The position numbers were made by a program, and so were the translations under genes. From NCBI GenBank assembly GCA_029781865.1, contig JAKOVW010000032.1, positions 1-64,000 of the forward strand: DNA of 64,000 bases. The letters are read 5' to 3'. Below, in pieces: positions 36,804-45,621 of this stretch. Numbering within the stretch: position 1 is the stretch's first letter; every line of letters starts with the position of its first letter. The notes under the pieces are model-generated. The model was not told where the DNA came from and searched no databases. It saw only the letters and a program-made list of their open reading frames with translations. The DNA is from Bacteroidota bacterium (GTDB lineage: Bacteria > Bacteroidota > Bacteroidia > Chitinophagales > Saprospiraceae).

Positions 36804-36820
36804 TAACTTGATTTATTATT

Positions 36821-38095
36821 TTATTGCTTTATGAATTTCTGCATTCCTCCTATTAAATTACCATCTTGCTTTAACAGTATGATGAAATAAGTGCCTGCAG
36901 ACAAGTATTCAATAGGGATGGAAAAATGATTTTGACCACTTTTCACATCCACTGTATTTGTAATAATTCTTTGACCAATGCTATTAAAGACAACATATTC
37001 AGCGTCGCCTGTAAACGATGTTGTAAAACGCACGTTAATCGGATCAAATCCGGAAACTGGATTTGGATAAACAAGGATAGCATCATTTATCTTGCAATTA
37101 TTTTGACATGAGACCATTGGTGAATAGGCAAATGAGCCATCCATATCCTTAATTTTTAATCGGTAATAAGCAACGCCTATAGGTTGGACGAGTGTAATTG
37201 TATATTGACTTCCAAATGAAAAACCGGAAGCCAATAAAGAATCTATCGCCTGAAAATGGACTGCGTCAAAACTGCGCTCGATAATAAAACGTTCCGTTGT
37301 ACTTTCACCTGATGTAATCCATTTAAGAGTTGCATTGCAATCAGATGAAAAAGCTAAAAATTCTTCTAATTTTAATGAAAGCGCCGATTCTACTCTTCCA
37401 ATACCAATTGCAGTTATACCTGCAATCATAGTTCCTCTTAGAATACTATTTTCTGTATTGCCATTGGCCGGAGAAGATTTACTAAGGTTAACCCATTTGT
37501 TTCCGTCCCATCCAACTAACCTCAAATTATTTTTAGAACCAAATGATGTCATATCAGGAATGCTAACGGATATCATTAGACCTTCACCTGTTCCTGTAGT
37601 TCCGTTACCTAAATTGCTTCCCTGTCCCACCTGCCAATCCCATTGGCCAATAGAACTAACTTCAACAAGAGGCGGAGAAAATGAATAGATGGAATGCGGG
37701 CCAGCATTTGGCGATGTAGGATCTAAATTGAGGCCAGGGTTGCCGCTTATCCAGGCAACAGCATACGCATCTGTAATTAATGCAGGTGCTGAAATTTCAA
37801 TAGCTCTTAAATCAATTCCGTTACCGACCGGAAATATAAAAGCGGTATTCCCATATTTTTTGATATATCCATCAATATTAGCTGAGTCAGAGCATCCAAT
37901 ATAGCTTGCATTATTTAAAACACTAAAATAACCAGGTATGGCAGCCCTTTCTGTACTCCAAAAAATACCGTTTACAGCTGATATGTCAACCACATCATTA
38001 TTGGCCATTTCACCACCAGAAAATACTTTATTTCCCTGGGATAGTCCTTCGAATAAAAAAAATGAGGTAATTATATTTATAATGACTAGCTTCAT
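36821..38095 (-). CDS. T9SS cargo protein heading the fibre operon
   Basis: From the ATG at 38095 the protein is 424 residues with a signal peptide (about 1-19, ending GLSQG). The N-terminal domain contains IDGYIKKYGNTAFIFPVGNG and LRLVGWDGNKWVNLS, a combination I associate with surface proteins of this phylum. An Ig-like stretch follows (FLAFSSDCNATLKWITSGE, RFIIERSFDAVHFQAIDS). The T9SS domain at the end carries ILVYPNPVSGFDPINV and LSAGTYFIILL. It is the first gene of the operon and the only one with a sorting domain, so it could anchor or assemble the fibres made by the three genes behind it. Confidence 0.82.
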   Translation of the reverse strand: MKLVIINIITSFFLFEGLSQGNKVFSGGEMANNDVVDISAVNGIFWSTERAAIPGYFSVLNNASYIGCSDSANIDGYIKKYGNTAFIFPVGNGIDLRAIEISAPALITDAYAVAWISGNPGLNLDPTSPNAGPHSIYSFSPPLVEVSSIGQWDWQVGQGSNLGNGTTGTGEGLMISVSIPDMTSFGSKNNLRLVGWDGNKWVNLSKSSPANGNTENSILRGTMIAGITAIGIGRVESALSLKLEEFLAFSSDCNATLKWITSGESTTERFIIERSFDAVHFQAIDSLLASGFSFGSQYTITLVQPIGVAYYRLKIKDMDGSFAYSPMVSCQNNCKINDAILVYPNPVSGFDPINVRFTTSFTGDAEYVVFNSIGQRIITNTVDVKSGQNHFSIPIEYLSAGTYFIILLKQDGNLIGGMQKFIKQ

Positions 38096-38549
38096 AAACT
38101 TGAGATCACAATTAATTGGCACATACATTGCCAAATTTTAAAATGCTGTGAATCTGATAATTATGATCCTGAATTAATTTATATGTTCCATTTTTTGGAA
38201 AACAATTCCAAATAATGGAAATATTCGCTCTTCAGAATTGCTGTCAAGCCGTAATTCAATGCATGACCAATTATCTATTTTTAGAAGCTCTCGGTTTAAT
38301 TGGATATGCAGATAAAGAATTGCTAAAAGGCATTATTTAAAGTATAAAAACGGTAATTGCATTTTTCAAACTAAAAATCCAATAGATGTAAAGCAATTAC
38401 TTCTGATTAAGAAACCAGATATGAAATTGGTGATTTCCAACAAAAATCCCTGAATAATTATTGCTTTTTATTAACCTGGTGTTAGGTTCACAGGTTAATT
38501 TAACGGTTCCATAAATTTTCCTGTAGAATAAAAATTATCTTTTCATTCC
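38096..38549. other. Divergent intergenic region between fibre operon and ECF gene
   Basis: The region separates the fibre operon (minus) and the ECF operon (plus). It contains the paired dyad at 38186-38220. No gene is seen; TATCTTTT just before the ECF start is a one-mismatch -7 box. Confidence 0.45.
38186..38220. promoter_or_regulatory. Two tandem dyads TTCCA-N5-TGGAA
   Basis: TTCCA-TTTTT-TGGAA (38186-38200) and TTCCA-AATAA-TGGAA (38206-38220) are separated by five bases. The centres are 20 bp apart, about two helical turns, as expected for side-by-side dimer binding sites. The whole is also a near-perfect 15-bp inverted repeat with a 5-base loop, but no T run follows on either strand, so it is not a terminator. 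It lies 91-125 bases upstream of the fibre operon start. Confidence 0.6.
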
Positions 38550-39077
38550 TTGTTGATAGAAGAAATATATAATACCCATAAAAATCTCGTTTTTAATCTT
38601 GCTCTGCAGTACGTGCAGAATCAGGAAGATGCTGAAGAAATTACACAGGATGTGTTTATTGCCATATATAAATCCATACATGATTTTAATGCCAACTCTA
38701 AAATGTCTACCTGGATTTACCGTATTACCATCAATAAGTCCCTTGATTACATCAAAGCCAGAAAAAGACAGAAACGGTCCGGTTTAATTGTGTCTTTTTT
38801 CTTTGAAGGCAGCAATGAAATCAAACATGACCTGCCGGTCTTTAATCATCCCGGTGTAGAGCTGGAGCAGAAAGAAGCCCTTTCCCAATTGTTTCAATTG
38901 ATCAATGAATTACCCGACAATCAGAAAACCGCTTTAATTTTAAGCAAGATAGAACAGAAACCACAGGCCGAAATCGCTGAAATAATGAATTTAAATATCA
39001 AAGCTGTCGAATCCTTAATCCAACGGGCTAAATCAGGATTATTGAAAAAATTAAATGATCGCGAAGGAATTTCCTAG
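38550..39077 (+). CDS. ECF-type RNA polymerase sigma factor
   Basis: The 175-residue protein has sigma region 2 (about 10-75, NQEDAEEITQDVFIAIYKSI and STWIYRITINKSLDYIKARKRQ) and region 4 (about 115-170, QKTALILSKIEQKPQAEIAEIMNLNIKAVESLIQRAK). No ATG is available at the start; TTG at 38550 or 38553 gives family length. It leads a packed run of genes: a short membrane protein, a Spy/CpxP-like protein, MbnP-like and MbnH-like. This context suggests control of metal, probably copper, homeostasis. Confidence 0.92.
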   Translation: MLIEEIYNTHKNLVFNLALQYVQNQEDAEEITQDVFIAIYKSIHDFNANSKMSTWIYRITINKSLDYIKARKRQKRSGLIVSFFFEGSNEIKHDLPVFNHPGVELEQKEALSQLFQLINELPDNQKTALILSKIEQKPQAEIAEIMNLNIKAVESLIQRAKSGLLKKLNDREGIS

Positions 39078-39101
39078 AATCATCGTCTTATTCAAATTGA
39101 T

Positions 39102-39371
39102 ATGTACAAAAGAAACGACCCATTTGAACAACTATCCCAAATCAAAAAAGTGGATGCTCCGCCTTTTTTATTTACCCGGATTCAACAAAAGATCGATGAA
39201 CTCCAAACACAGCGGTTTTCATTTCGACTTTCCTGGTCACTCGGTCTGTCCTTTGCCTTAGTCGTATTACTTGACCTGAGTGTGTTCATCAAAGAAAAAC
39301 ATGAATTGAACCAAAAATCAACTCTAGCTCAATCCTTAAATTTAATGCCCGATAACACACTTTACAAATGA
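39102..39371 (+). CDS. Short single-TM protein, putative sigma partner
   Basis: The 89-residue protein has a polar N-terminus with PFEQLSQIKKVDAPPFLFTRIQQKIDE and one transmembrane helix (about 46-63, LGLSFALVVLLDLSVFI). Similar small proteins follow ECF genes in this phylum and are thought to hold the sigma factor at the membrane. No known anti-sigma motif is recognised, so this is inference. It starts 24 bases after the sigma gene and its stop overlaps the next start by four bases (ATGA). Confidence 0.75.
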   Translation: MYKRNDPFEQLSQIKKVDAPPFLFTRIQQKIDELQTQRFSFRLSWSLGLSFALVVLLDLSVFIKEKHELNQKSTLAQSLNLMPDNTLYK

Positions 39372-39826
39372 ATAAAGTACGCTTTTTAACGATCGCAACG
39401 CTGATATTGCTGCTAACCAATCTCGCCCTGGTATCTTTACTGTTATTCAGACGACCTCCACATCCAAAAGAAGAAGGCCCTAAAAATCTGATTATTGAAA
39501 AACTGAACCTGGATCAAAATCAGACACGGGATTATGAAAAACTCATTCAATGGCACAGAAGTGAAATCAGGAATTCAGAAGATGAAATTTTAATGTTGAA
39601 AAATCGACTTTACAGTGGCCTGGCCACCGACACTGATTCCGTGCAGAAGGATTCTCTGATTAACGAATTAGCAAAAGTCCAGACAAAAATTGAAAATATC
39701 CATTATAAACATTTTCAGGATATTAAAACGCTTTGCCACGCAGATCAGAAAAAAGCATTTGAATCTCTCACACGGGAGATAGCAGGTCTTTTTAACCGGA
39801 CTCCAGAAAGAAGAGATCGAAAATGA
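39368..39826 (+). CDS. Periplasmic heavy-metal sensor, Spy/CpxP-like
   Basis: The 152-residue protein has an N-terminal membrane anchor (about 5-27, FLTIATLILLLTNLALVSLLLF) and then long helices with LNLDQNQTRDYEKL, like the LTxxQ-containing Spy/CpxP/ZraP fold. Relatives are periplasmic and respond to metals or misfolded protein. A typical His/Cys metal site is modest here (a few His and one Cys, KTLCHADQKK). Overlaps of four bases with both neighbours show translational coupling with the short membrane protein and the MbnP-like gene. Confidence 0.8.
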   Translation: MNKVRFLTIATLILLLTNLALVSLLLFRRPPHPKEEGPKNLIIEKLNLDQNQTRDYEKLIQWHRSEIRNSEDEILMLKNRLYSGLATDTDSVQKDSLINELAKVQTKIENIHYKHFQDIKTLCHADQKKAFESLTREIAGLFNRTPERRDRK

Positions 39827-40515
39827 AAATCTGCTTTTTACTTTTATCCGTGATCTGTTTTTTCAACTTTAATCAATTGCACTCGCAATTATTAAAAAAG
39901 CAAGCACTTTTATTTAAACCTGTATTCGGAAATTCGCCTCTTTATGTCGATAGCTTATTTTATTCTATCAACGACAAGGATAGCATTCAGTTTCTGACAT
40001 TGAAATGGTATATTTCAGGTATCGAACTTTTCAACGACAGCAAAAGCATTTGGAAAGAAGATAATAGTTTTCATTTATTGAATGCAGGAGATCCTGGTAC
40101 TTTACACATGGACCTGACCATTCCGACTAACTTCACATTCAATCAAATCAGATTCAACCTGGGCATTGACAGCATAACCAATGTTTCCGGAGCATTGGGT
40201 GGAGATCTGGATCCTACCAAAGGAATGTATTGGACCTGGCAAAGCGGATATATCAACTTTAAAGCAGAAGGAAAAAGCAACTTATGTCAAACGAGAAATA
40301 ACGAATTTCAATTTCACCTGGGAGGTTACCAGGCTCCATTTAATACTTTGCAAACTATCACGGTAACCATTCATCCGGATCAACCGATAAACATTTATAT
40401 TGACCTGAAACTTTGGCTGTCCAATATTGACTTGCACCAGCTCAACCATATCATGTCTCCTGGATCTGATGCCGCGAGACTCAGCAATCAATTATTACGT
40501 TGTTTCAGAGCCTGA
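39823..40515 (+). CDS. MbnP-like copper-binding protein
   Basis: The 230-residue exported protein has a signal peptide (about 1-21, LHSQ). The family blocks are FLTLKWYISGIEL, LGIDSITNVSGALGGDLDPT, GMYWTWQSGYINFKAEG, FQFHLGGYQAPF and HIMSPGSDAARLSNQL. In methanotrophs the MbnP partner of the dihaem enzyme MbnH binds copper through a kynurenine made from Trp. The Trp-rich block here fits that family, but which Trp is used cannot be said. The gene overlaps the Spy-like gene by four bases and is followed five bases later by a broken mbnH-like gene. Confidence 0.88.
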   Translation: MKICFLLLSVICFFNFNQLHSQLLKKQALLFKPVFGNSPLYVDSLFYSINDKDSIQFLTLKWYISGIELFNDSKSIWKEDNSFHLLNAGDPGTLHMDLTIPTNFTFNQIRFNLGIDSITNVSGALGGDLDPTKGMYWTWQSGYINFKAEGKSNLCQTRNNEFQFHLGGYQAPFNTLQTITVTIHPDQPINIYIDLKLWLSNIDLHQLNHIMSPGSDAARLSNQLLRCFRA

Positions 40516-40520
40516 CCACC

Positions 40521-41539
40521 ATGAGAAAAAGACTATTGGTACTGACCATGGTAAGCGTTTCAACAGCATTCACCCTTTTTGATGATATTCATTTTCAAAT
40601 TCCAAAACATTGGCCAAAGCCATTTTATTCATTCCAGAATAATCCATTGAGTTACGATAAAATTGAATTAGGCAGAGCTTTGTTTTACGATCCAACAATA
40701 CCATTTCCTGTACCAGCTGTCATTCTCAATACAATGCTTTTGCACATATCGACCATGCATTAAGTCATGGGATTGATAATAAAACCGGAACCCGAAATGC
40801 ACCGGCTCTTATGAATCTGGCATGGAGTCGCTCATTTATGTGGGATGGTGCGATTAATCATCTCGACATGCAATCTCTCTTCCCGATTACCCATCCAAAT
40901 GAAATGAATGAAAGCCTGGATCATGTTGTATCCAAATTACAGTCATCAAACGTATATCCTTCTCTCTATTACAAGGCTTTTGGTGACAGCATGATTACCG
41001 GTGAGCGCACATTAAAGAGCCTGAGCCAATTCATGCTGACTCTTGTCAGTGCAAATTCAAAATACGACAGTGTAATGCGAAACGAAACACAGTTTAACGA
41101 ACAACAAAGGCGAGGATATAAATTATTTAAAACTAATTGTGCTTCCTGTCATACAGAACCGTTATTCACTAACGCTCAATTTGAAAATAATGGATTACCT
41201 CTGGATAGCACGTTGAATGATTTTGGAAGGATGAATGTTACACATAATCCATCCGATTCGCTAAAGTTCAAAGTACCCACATTGAGAAATATTGAATTTT
41301 CATTTCCCTACATGCACGATGGCAGGTTTAAGCGATTGTCTGAGGTTATTACCCATTATACCCTTGGCATTCAACAAAGCAATACACTTTCCAAACAATT
41401 ACGAAAGCCAATATTATTGAGTTCCAATGAAAAAGTAGATCTCATCGCTTTTTTGCTCACTTTATCAGATAGAACATTTCTATTCAATCCGAAATATTCT
41501 TATCCAAGATCTATTTATTTTCCTGAAACGAAGGACTAA
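40521..41539 (+). pseudogene. MbnH-like dihaem cytochrome c peroxidase, frameshifted
   Basis: The family reading starts at ATG 40521 (signal-like MRKRLLVLTMVSVSTAF, then LGRALFYDP) and loses frame after the codons for DP (40689-40694). In the other frame it resumes at 40697 as NTISCTSCHSQYNAFAH, with the first haem motif CTSCH, and continues to the stop at 41539 through NAPALMNLAWSRSFMWDG and the second haem motif CASCH (LFKTNCASCHTEP). Family members have about five residues between DP and NTISC. Two bases remain, so the simplest event is a 13-base deletion. The break lies before the first haem site, so no holoenzyme is expected unless it is an assembly error. Confidence 0.85.
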
Positions 41540-41582
41540 CTAACAAATGTCGTCTAAACCTCAAATCATTAATTAACTGATT

Positions 41583-43322
41583 ATGCATTCATTCAAACTT
41601 ACATTGCAAATTCTGACTGTTTTATCATTTGGTTTAGCACTCGTAACCACCAAAAGTATCGGTCAATACAATTTGCTTCGAATACCCGATACGTTGTCCG
41701 GCACCCATTTCAACCTGACTATTAAAGATACATTTGCACAAATCGTAAATACCGGAAATCAAACAATAACCGGAGGCATAAATGGCAATTTTTGGGGACC
41801 TACTTTATTCTTAAAAAAGGGAGAGGTGGTTTATATGAATGTAAAAAATAATCTAAACGATTCGACTACGATTCACTGGCATGGAATGCATCTGCCGGCT
41901 GTAATGGATGGAGGTCCACACCAAATTATACCTCCTGGCACGCTCTGGCAACCTTATTGGAAAGTAACCAATAACGCTGCAACCTATTGGTATCATCCCC
42001 ATTTGGATATGATGACTGAAGAACAGATTACGAAAGGGATTGGTGGCTTAATCATTGTAAGAGACAGTATTGAATCTGCTTTACCTCTGCCTCGAACGTA
42101 TGGAATTGACGATATTCCATTGGTACTTACGGACAGAGATTTCAATTCGTCCAACCAATTTGTAACAGTACCTTATGGAGACAGTATGTTAGTAAATGGT
42201 ACTTTGCGTCCGCAATACTCCATTCCCGGACAAGTGGTTCGTTTCCGAATTTTAGATGGTGCCATAGAGCGTTCTTACAATCTGGGCTTTAGCGACAACA
42301 GGACATTTTACGTGATTACTTCAGATGGTGGGTTATTAAACGCTCCTGTTGGCGTAACCCGTTATTTAATACATGCCGGCGAACGTATCGAAATTTTAGT
42401 CAATTGTACAGGACAGGCCGGATCAACAGTTGATTTAAGAGCATTCAATTCTACTCTATCCAATTTTATAGCTGGCGGAGAAAATTTCGTAAACGGCCCT
42501 TTTGGAAACGCATTAGGCAAAAAAGATTTCAATATTTTACATTTGAATATAAATTCCGCCACAAATAATCCTATTAATACTATTCCTGCAACATTAACCA
42601 ATAATATTTTATTAAATTCTTCAGATGCCAAAATTACGAGGCACCTTACTATTAGTGATAGTGCCGGTGTTCCAGGTATTTTAGGACCAAATGCATTTAT
42701 CCTAAATCATAAGCTCTTCAAATTCGATTTTAATGATTATGAGGTTCCTCTGGGCAATACCGAAATTTGGGAAATTACGAGTTCTTCCATATTCGGTCAT
42801 CCATTTCATATTCACGATGTACAATTCAATATTATTTCGGTTAATGGAGCGGCTCCTGCCGCTGCACAGGCAGGTTGGAAAGATGTAGTTTTTATTCCAG
42901 GCAAAGCCGGTCCAAATAATACCGTTGTTAAATTTATTGCCAAGTTTGAAGATTATGCTGATAAAATTCATCCATTTATGTATCACTGCCATATTGCACT
43001 TCATGAAGATGAAGGAATGATGGGACAATTTGTGGTAACAGGCACAACGACTCAAACTAATTATTCACAATCCTATTTAAACGAATTTTCAATCTATCCC
43101 AATCCATCCAAAAATAAATTATTTATTTCTTTTACAGATCCGGACAATACAGTGTATTATGTAAAAATAAACAACGCACTTGGCAAAACCATGTATATGC
43201 TACCCCGACCTCAAACAGAAAATGGAATCGACATACATTACTTATCTCCTGGAATTTATTCTATACAATTAACAGATGAAAAAACAAAGTCCATTACAAC
43301 TAAATTCTTTATTAAAGAATAA
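41583..43322 (+). CDS. Secreted multicopper oxidase with T9SS sorting domain
   Basis: The 579-residue enzyme has all four copper-binding motifs of a three-domain laccase-like oxidase: TIHWHGMH, YWYHPHLD, GHPFHIHDVQF and MYHCHIALHEDEGMMGQF (the Type 1 site). A signal peptide precedes the first domain, and the C-terminus (about 500-579) is a T9SS domain (FSIYPNPSKNKLFI, LSPGIYSIQL). Such enzymes oxidise phenols, metals or Cu(I), reducing oxygen to water. It directly follows the MbnP/MbnH-like genes. A truncated near relative lies at 49734. Confidence 0.95.
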   Translation: MHSFKLTLQILTVLSFGLALVTTKSIGQYNLLRIPDTLSGTHFNLTIKDTFAQIVNTGNQTITGGINGNFWGPTLFLKKGEVVYMNVKNNLNDSTTIHWHGMHLPAVMDGGPHQIIPPGTLWQPYWKVTNNAATYWYHPHLDMMTEEQITKGIGGLIIVRDSIESALPLPRTYGIDDIPLVLTDRDFNSSNQFVTVPYGDSMLVNGTLRPQYSIPGQVVRFRILDGAIERSYNLGFSDNRTFYVITSDGGLLNAPVGVTRYLIHAGERIEILVNCTGQAGSTVDLRAFNSTLSNFIAGGENFVNGPFGNALGKKDFNILHLNINSATNNPINTIPATLTNNILLNSSDAKITRHLTISDSAGVPGILGPNAFILNHKLFKFDFNDYEVPLGNTEIWEITSSSIFGHPFHIHDVQFNIISVNGAAPAAAQAGWKDVVFIPGKAGPNNTVVKFIAKFEDYADKIHPFMYHCHIALHEDEGMMGQFVVTGTTTQTNYSQSYLNEFSIYPNPSKNKLFISFTDPDNTVYYVKINNALGKTMYMLPRPQTENGIDIHYLSPGIYSIQLTDEKTKSITTKFFIKE

Positions 43323-43343
43323 CCTTAGCCGCTTTAAAGAATC

Positions 43344-43955
43344 ATGAAATACATTAATTACAATTTCATTTTTTCAAACTTAATTCTGCTTTTTTCCCTA
43401 TTTAAGTGGAGCTTTCATCCCATTGAAGACGCGGTAGTACCCGATTTCAACTTGTTAAATACAACCGGCAAATTCGTGTCGTTAAAAGACTATCCGGATG
43501 CAAAGGGATTCATTATTGTCTTTACCTGCAACCATTGTCCATTTGCCAAATTGTACCCATCCAGACTAAATTCTTTAAATAAGAAATATACAGCATTAAA
43601 CGTCCCCCTTATTGCGATCAGTTCAACAGACACAACGCAATACGAAGATGATAGCTATGCGAAAATGATTGAAAAAGCAACTACCGAAAAGTTCAATTTT
43701 CCTTATCTTTATGATGGTAATCAAAATGTTGCAAAAAGCTATAACGCTCAAAAGACGCCGCATGCCTTTATAATTTGGAAGAATAAAGGACAATGGGTGG
43801 TCAAATACAATGGAGCCATAGACGACAATGGCGCGGAACCTGAAAAAGTTCAACAACACTATGTAGCAGATGCCGTTGACGCATTATTAAGCAGGAAACC
43901 GATTAAGACTAAAGAAACGAAATCCATTGGTTGTCAAATTCACTTTAGGAAATAA
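43344..43955 (+). CDS. Thioredoxin-fold (peroxiredoxin-like) exported protein
   Basis: The 203 residues begin with a hydrophobic export segment and then the thioredoxin-like fold: PDFNLLNTTGKFVSLKDY and FTCNHCPFAKLYPSRL. The CNHC motif matches the active-site spacing of a group of AhpC/TSA-type proteins common in Bacteroidota. A second segment reads KTPHAFIIWKNKG. It probably catalyses thiol exchange outside the cytoplasm; a role in copper loading or in keeping neighbours reduced is inference from context. It is 21 bases after the multicopper oxidase gene and 9 bases before the sulfatase. Confidence 0.88.
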   Translation: MKYINYNFIFSNLILLFSLFKWSFHPIEDAVVPDFNLLNTTGKFVSLKDYPDAKGFIIVFTCNHCPFAKLYPSRLNSLNKKYTALNVPLIAISSTDTTQYEDDSYAKMIEKATTEKFNFPYLYDGNQNVAKSYNAQKTPHAFIIWKNKGQWVVKYNGAIDDNGAEPEKVQQHYVADAVDALLSRKPIKTKETKSIGCQIHFRK

Positions 43956-43964
43956 TCAGAATTT

Positions 43965-45557
43965 ATGAAAATGATATTTTGCCTTTGCTTTTTATTTAGC
44001 GGATTTCTAAATATTCGCGCACAGCACAATGTCATTTTGATTATCGCCGATGATGTTGGAACGGATTACTTTGGCTTTTATGAAGACGGTAAAGACACAG
44101 TAGATGTGCCCAATATCAGAACATTAGTAAACAAAGGTGTGCGTTTTAAAAATGCTATGGCTAATCCGGTTTGCTCCTCAACAAGGGCAGGCATTTTGAC
44201 AGGAAGATATAGTTTCCGAACAGGTGTTGGTGGAATTGTAGGCGGGGCCGGTGGATCAAATCCTCTAGATACTTCAGAAATTACGATTCCGCGATTATTA
44301 AATAAATACAATCCAAACATTGCGAAAGCAAATATTGGCAAATGGCATTTACAACAAGGAATGCCCATTGGAAATTTAAAATTTCCTAATGTAATGGGCT
44401 ATGATCATTATGAAGGTTCATTTATTGGACAACTTCCCAGTTATACAAATTGGACAAAAATTACTAACGGGGTTTCCGCCACCACAACAAATTATGCTAC
44501 ATCAGAAAATGTTGACAATGCGGTATCCTGGATAAAAACACAAACGAATAAACCCGTTTTTTTATGGCTGGCATTTAACGCACCACATGAGCCGATTCAT
44601 TTGCCCCCTGCAAATCTTTTACATTCCTATAAATCGCTTAGCGGTACTCCTGGCGATATCAATGCACATCCAAAAGAATATTTCAAAGCAATGATTCAAT
44701 CATTGGATCAGGAAATCGGCCGACTCTTTGATTCACTTAAAGTTTTAAACAGATACGATAGTACTGATTTTATATTTATTGGCGACAATGGGAACACGAC
44801 CCGCACCGCTCAAATTACCAATACGGATCGCGCAAAGGGAACCATCTACCAATATGGAGTTCACGTGCCATTCATTATTGCAGGACCTTCTGTGATAAAA
44901 CCAGGAAGAGCAACAGATGCATTGGTAAACACCACAGATTTATTTGCTACGGTCCTCGATTTATTTGGCCAAAAAAACTGGTCATCATTCATACCAGCAA
45001 ACAAAACAGTCGATAGCAAAAGTATTTTGCCCATCCTTAAAAATGTAAGCTCCGATATTCGCCCATGGTCATTTTGTGAAATTTTTAAATTAACCACAGA
45101 TTCAGCAGATGGTAAAGCCATTCGAAATATGGACTATAAACTTTTAAGATTTGATGATGGAAGACAGGAGTTTTATAACTTAAAAAAAGACTCGCTGGAA
45201 GAAATCGATTTATTACAACAGTCACTAACGGCTGAGGAGGCGACCAACTATTATTATCTGTGTAATGAATTGAGTAATTTAATTGGAAAAGGCAATTATT
45301 GTAAACAAATTACGGGTATTCACAATACAGCTAAACCAACGCAAGATTATGTGATTTTCCCCAATCCGTTTACTTCCAATATACACATTGAAGATCATAA
45401 TAAAGAAGAGGCTTTTGTTTTATTAAATGCAATGGGACAGGTTATTTTCTCTGGTACGCAAATTGAATTACAGGATTTTTCGAGTTTGCCAAAAGGACTT
45501 TATGTATTGAAAAAAAACAATTACCCTGAACGAGTTTTAAAGCTAATCAAAGAATAA
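43965..45557 (+). CDS. Secreted sulfatase-like protein with T9SS domain (copy 1)
   Basis: The 530-residue protein has a signal peptide (about 1-18), the metal-binding start VILIIADDVGTDY, the catalytic region NPVCSSTRAGILTGR, GKWHLQ and FIGDNGN, and a T9SS tail (VIFPNPFTSNIHIE). Sulfatases turn the Cys of C-x-P-x-R into formylglycine; here the Pro is Ser (C-S-S-T-R). The formylglycine-generating enzyme usually needs that Pro, so activation may be impaired or the protein may have another role. The paralogue at 54388 keeps the motif. It follows the thioredoxin-like gene. Confidence 0.9.
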   Translation: MKMIFCLCFLFSGFLNIRAQHNVILIIADDVGTDYFGFYEDGKDTVDVPNIRTLVNKGVRFKNAMANPVCSSTRAGILTGRYSFRTGVGGIVGGAGGSNPLDTSEITIPRLLNKYNPNIAKANIGKWHLQQGMPIGNLKFPNVMGYDHYEGSFIGQLPSYTNWTKITNGVSATTTNYATSENVDNAVSWIKTQTNKPVFLWLAFNAPHEPIHLPPANLLHSYKSLSGTPGDINAHPKEYFKAMIQSLDQEIGRLFDSLKVLNRYDSTDFIFIGDNGNTTRTAQITNTDRAKGTIYQYGVHVPFIIAGPSVIKPGRATDALVNTTDLFATVLDLFGQKNWSSFIPANKTVDSKSILPILKNVSSDIRPWSFCEIFKLTTDSADGKAIRNMDYKLLRFDDGRQEFYNLKKDSLEEIDLLQQSLTAEEATNYYYLCNELSNLIGKGNYCKQITGIHNTAKPTQDYVIFPNPFTSNIHIEDHNKEEAFVLLNAMGQVIFSGTQIELQDFSSLPKGLYVLKKNNYPERVLKLIKE

Positions 45558-45621
45558 AATTTCATACCTCCTAAATGAATAAAATAAATATTTTAAACCA
45601 ATCATTTGAATATCGACCAAT

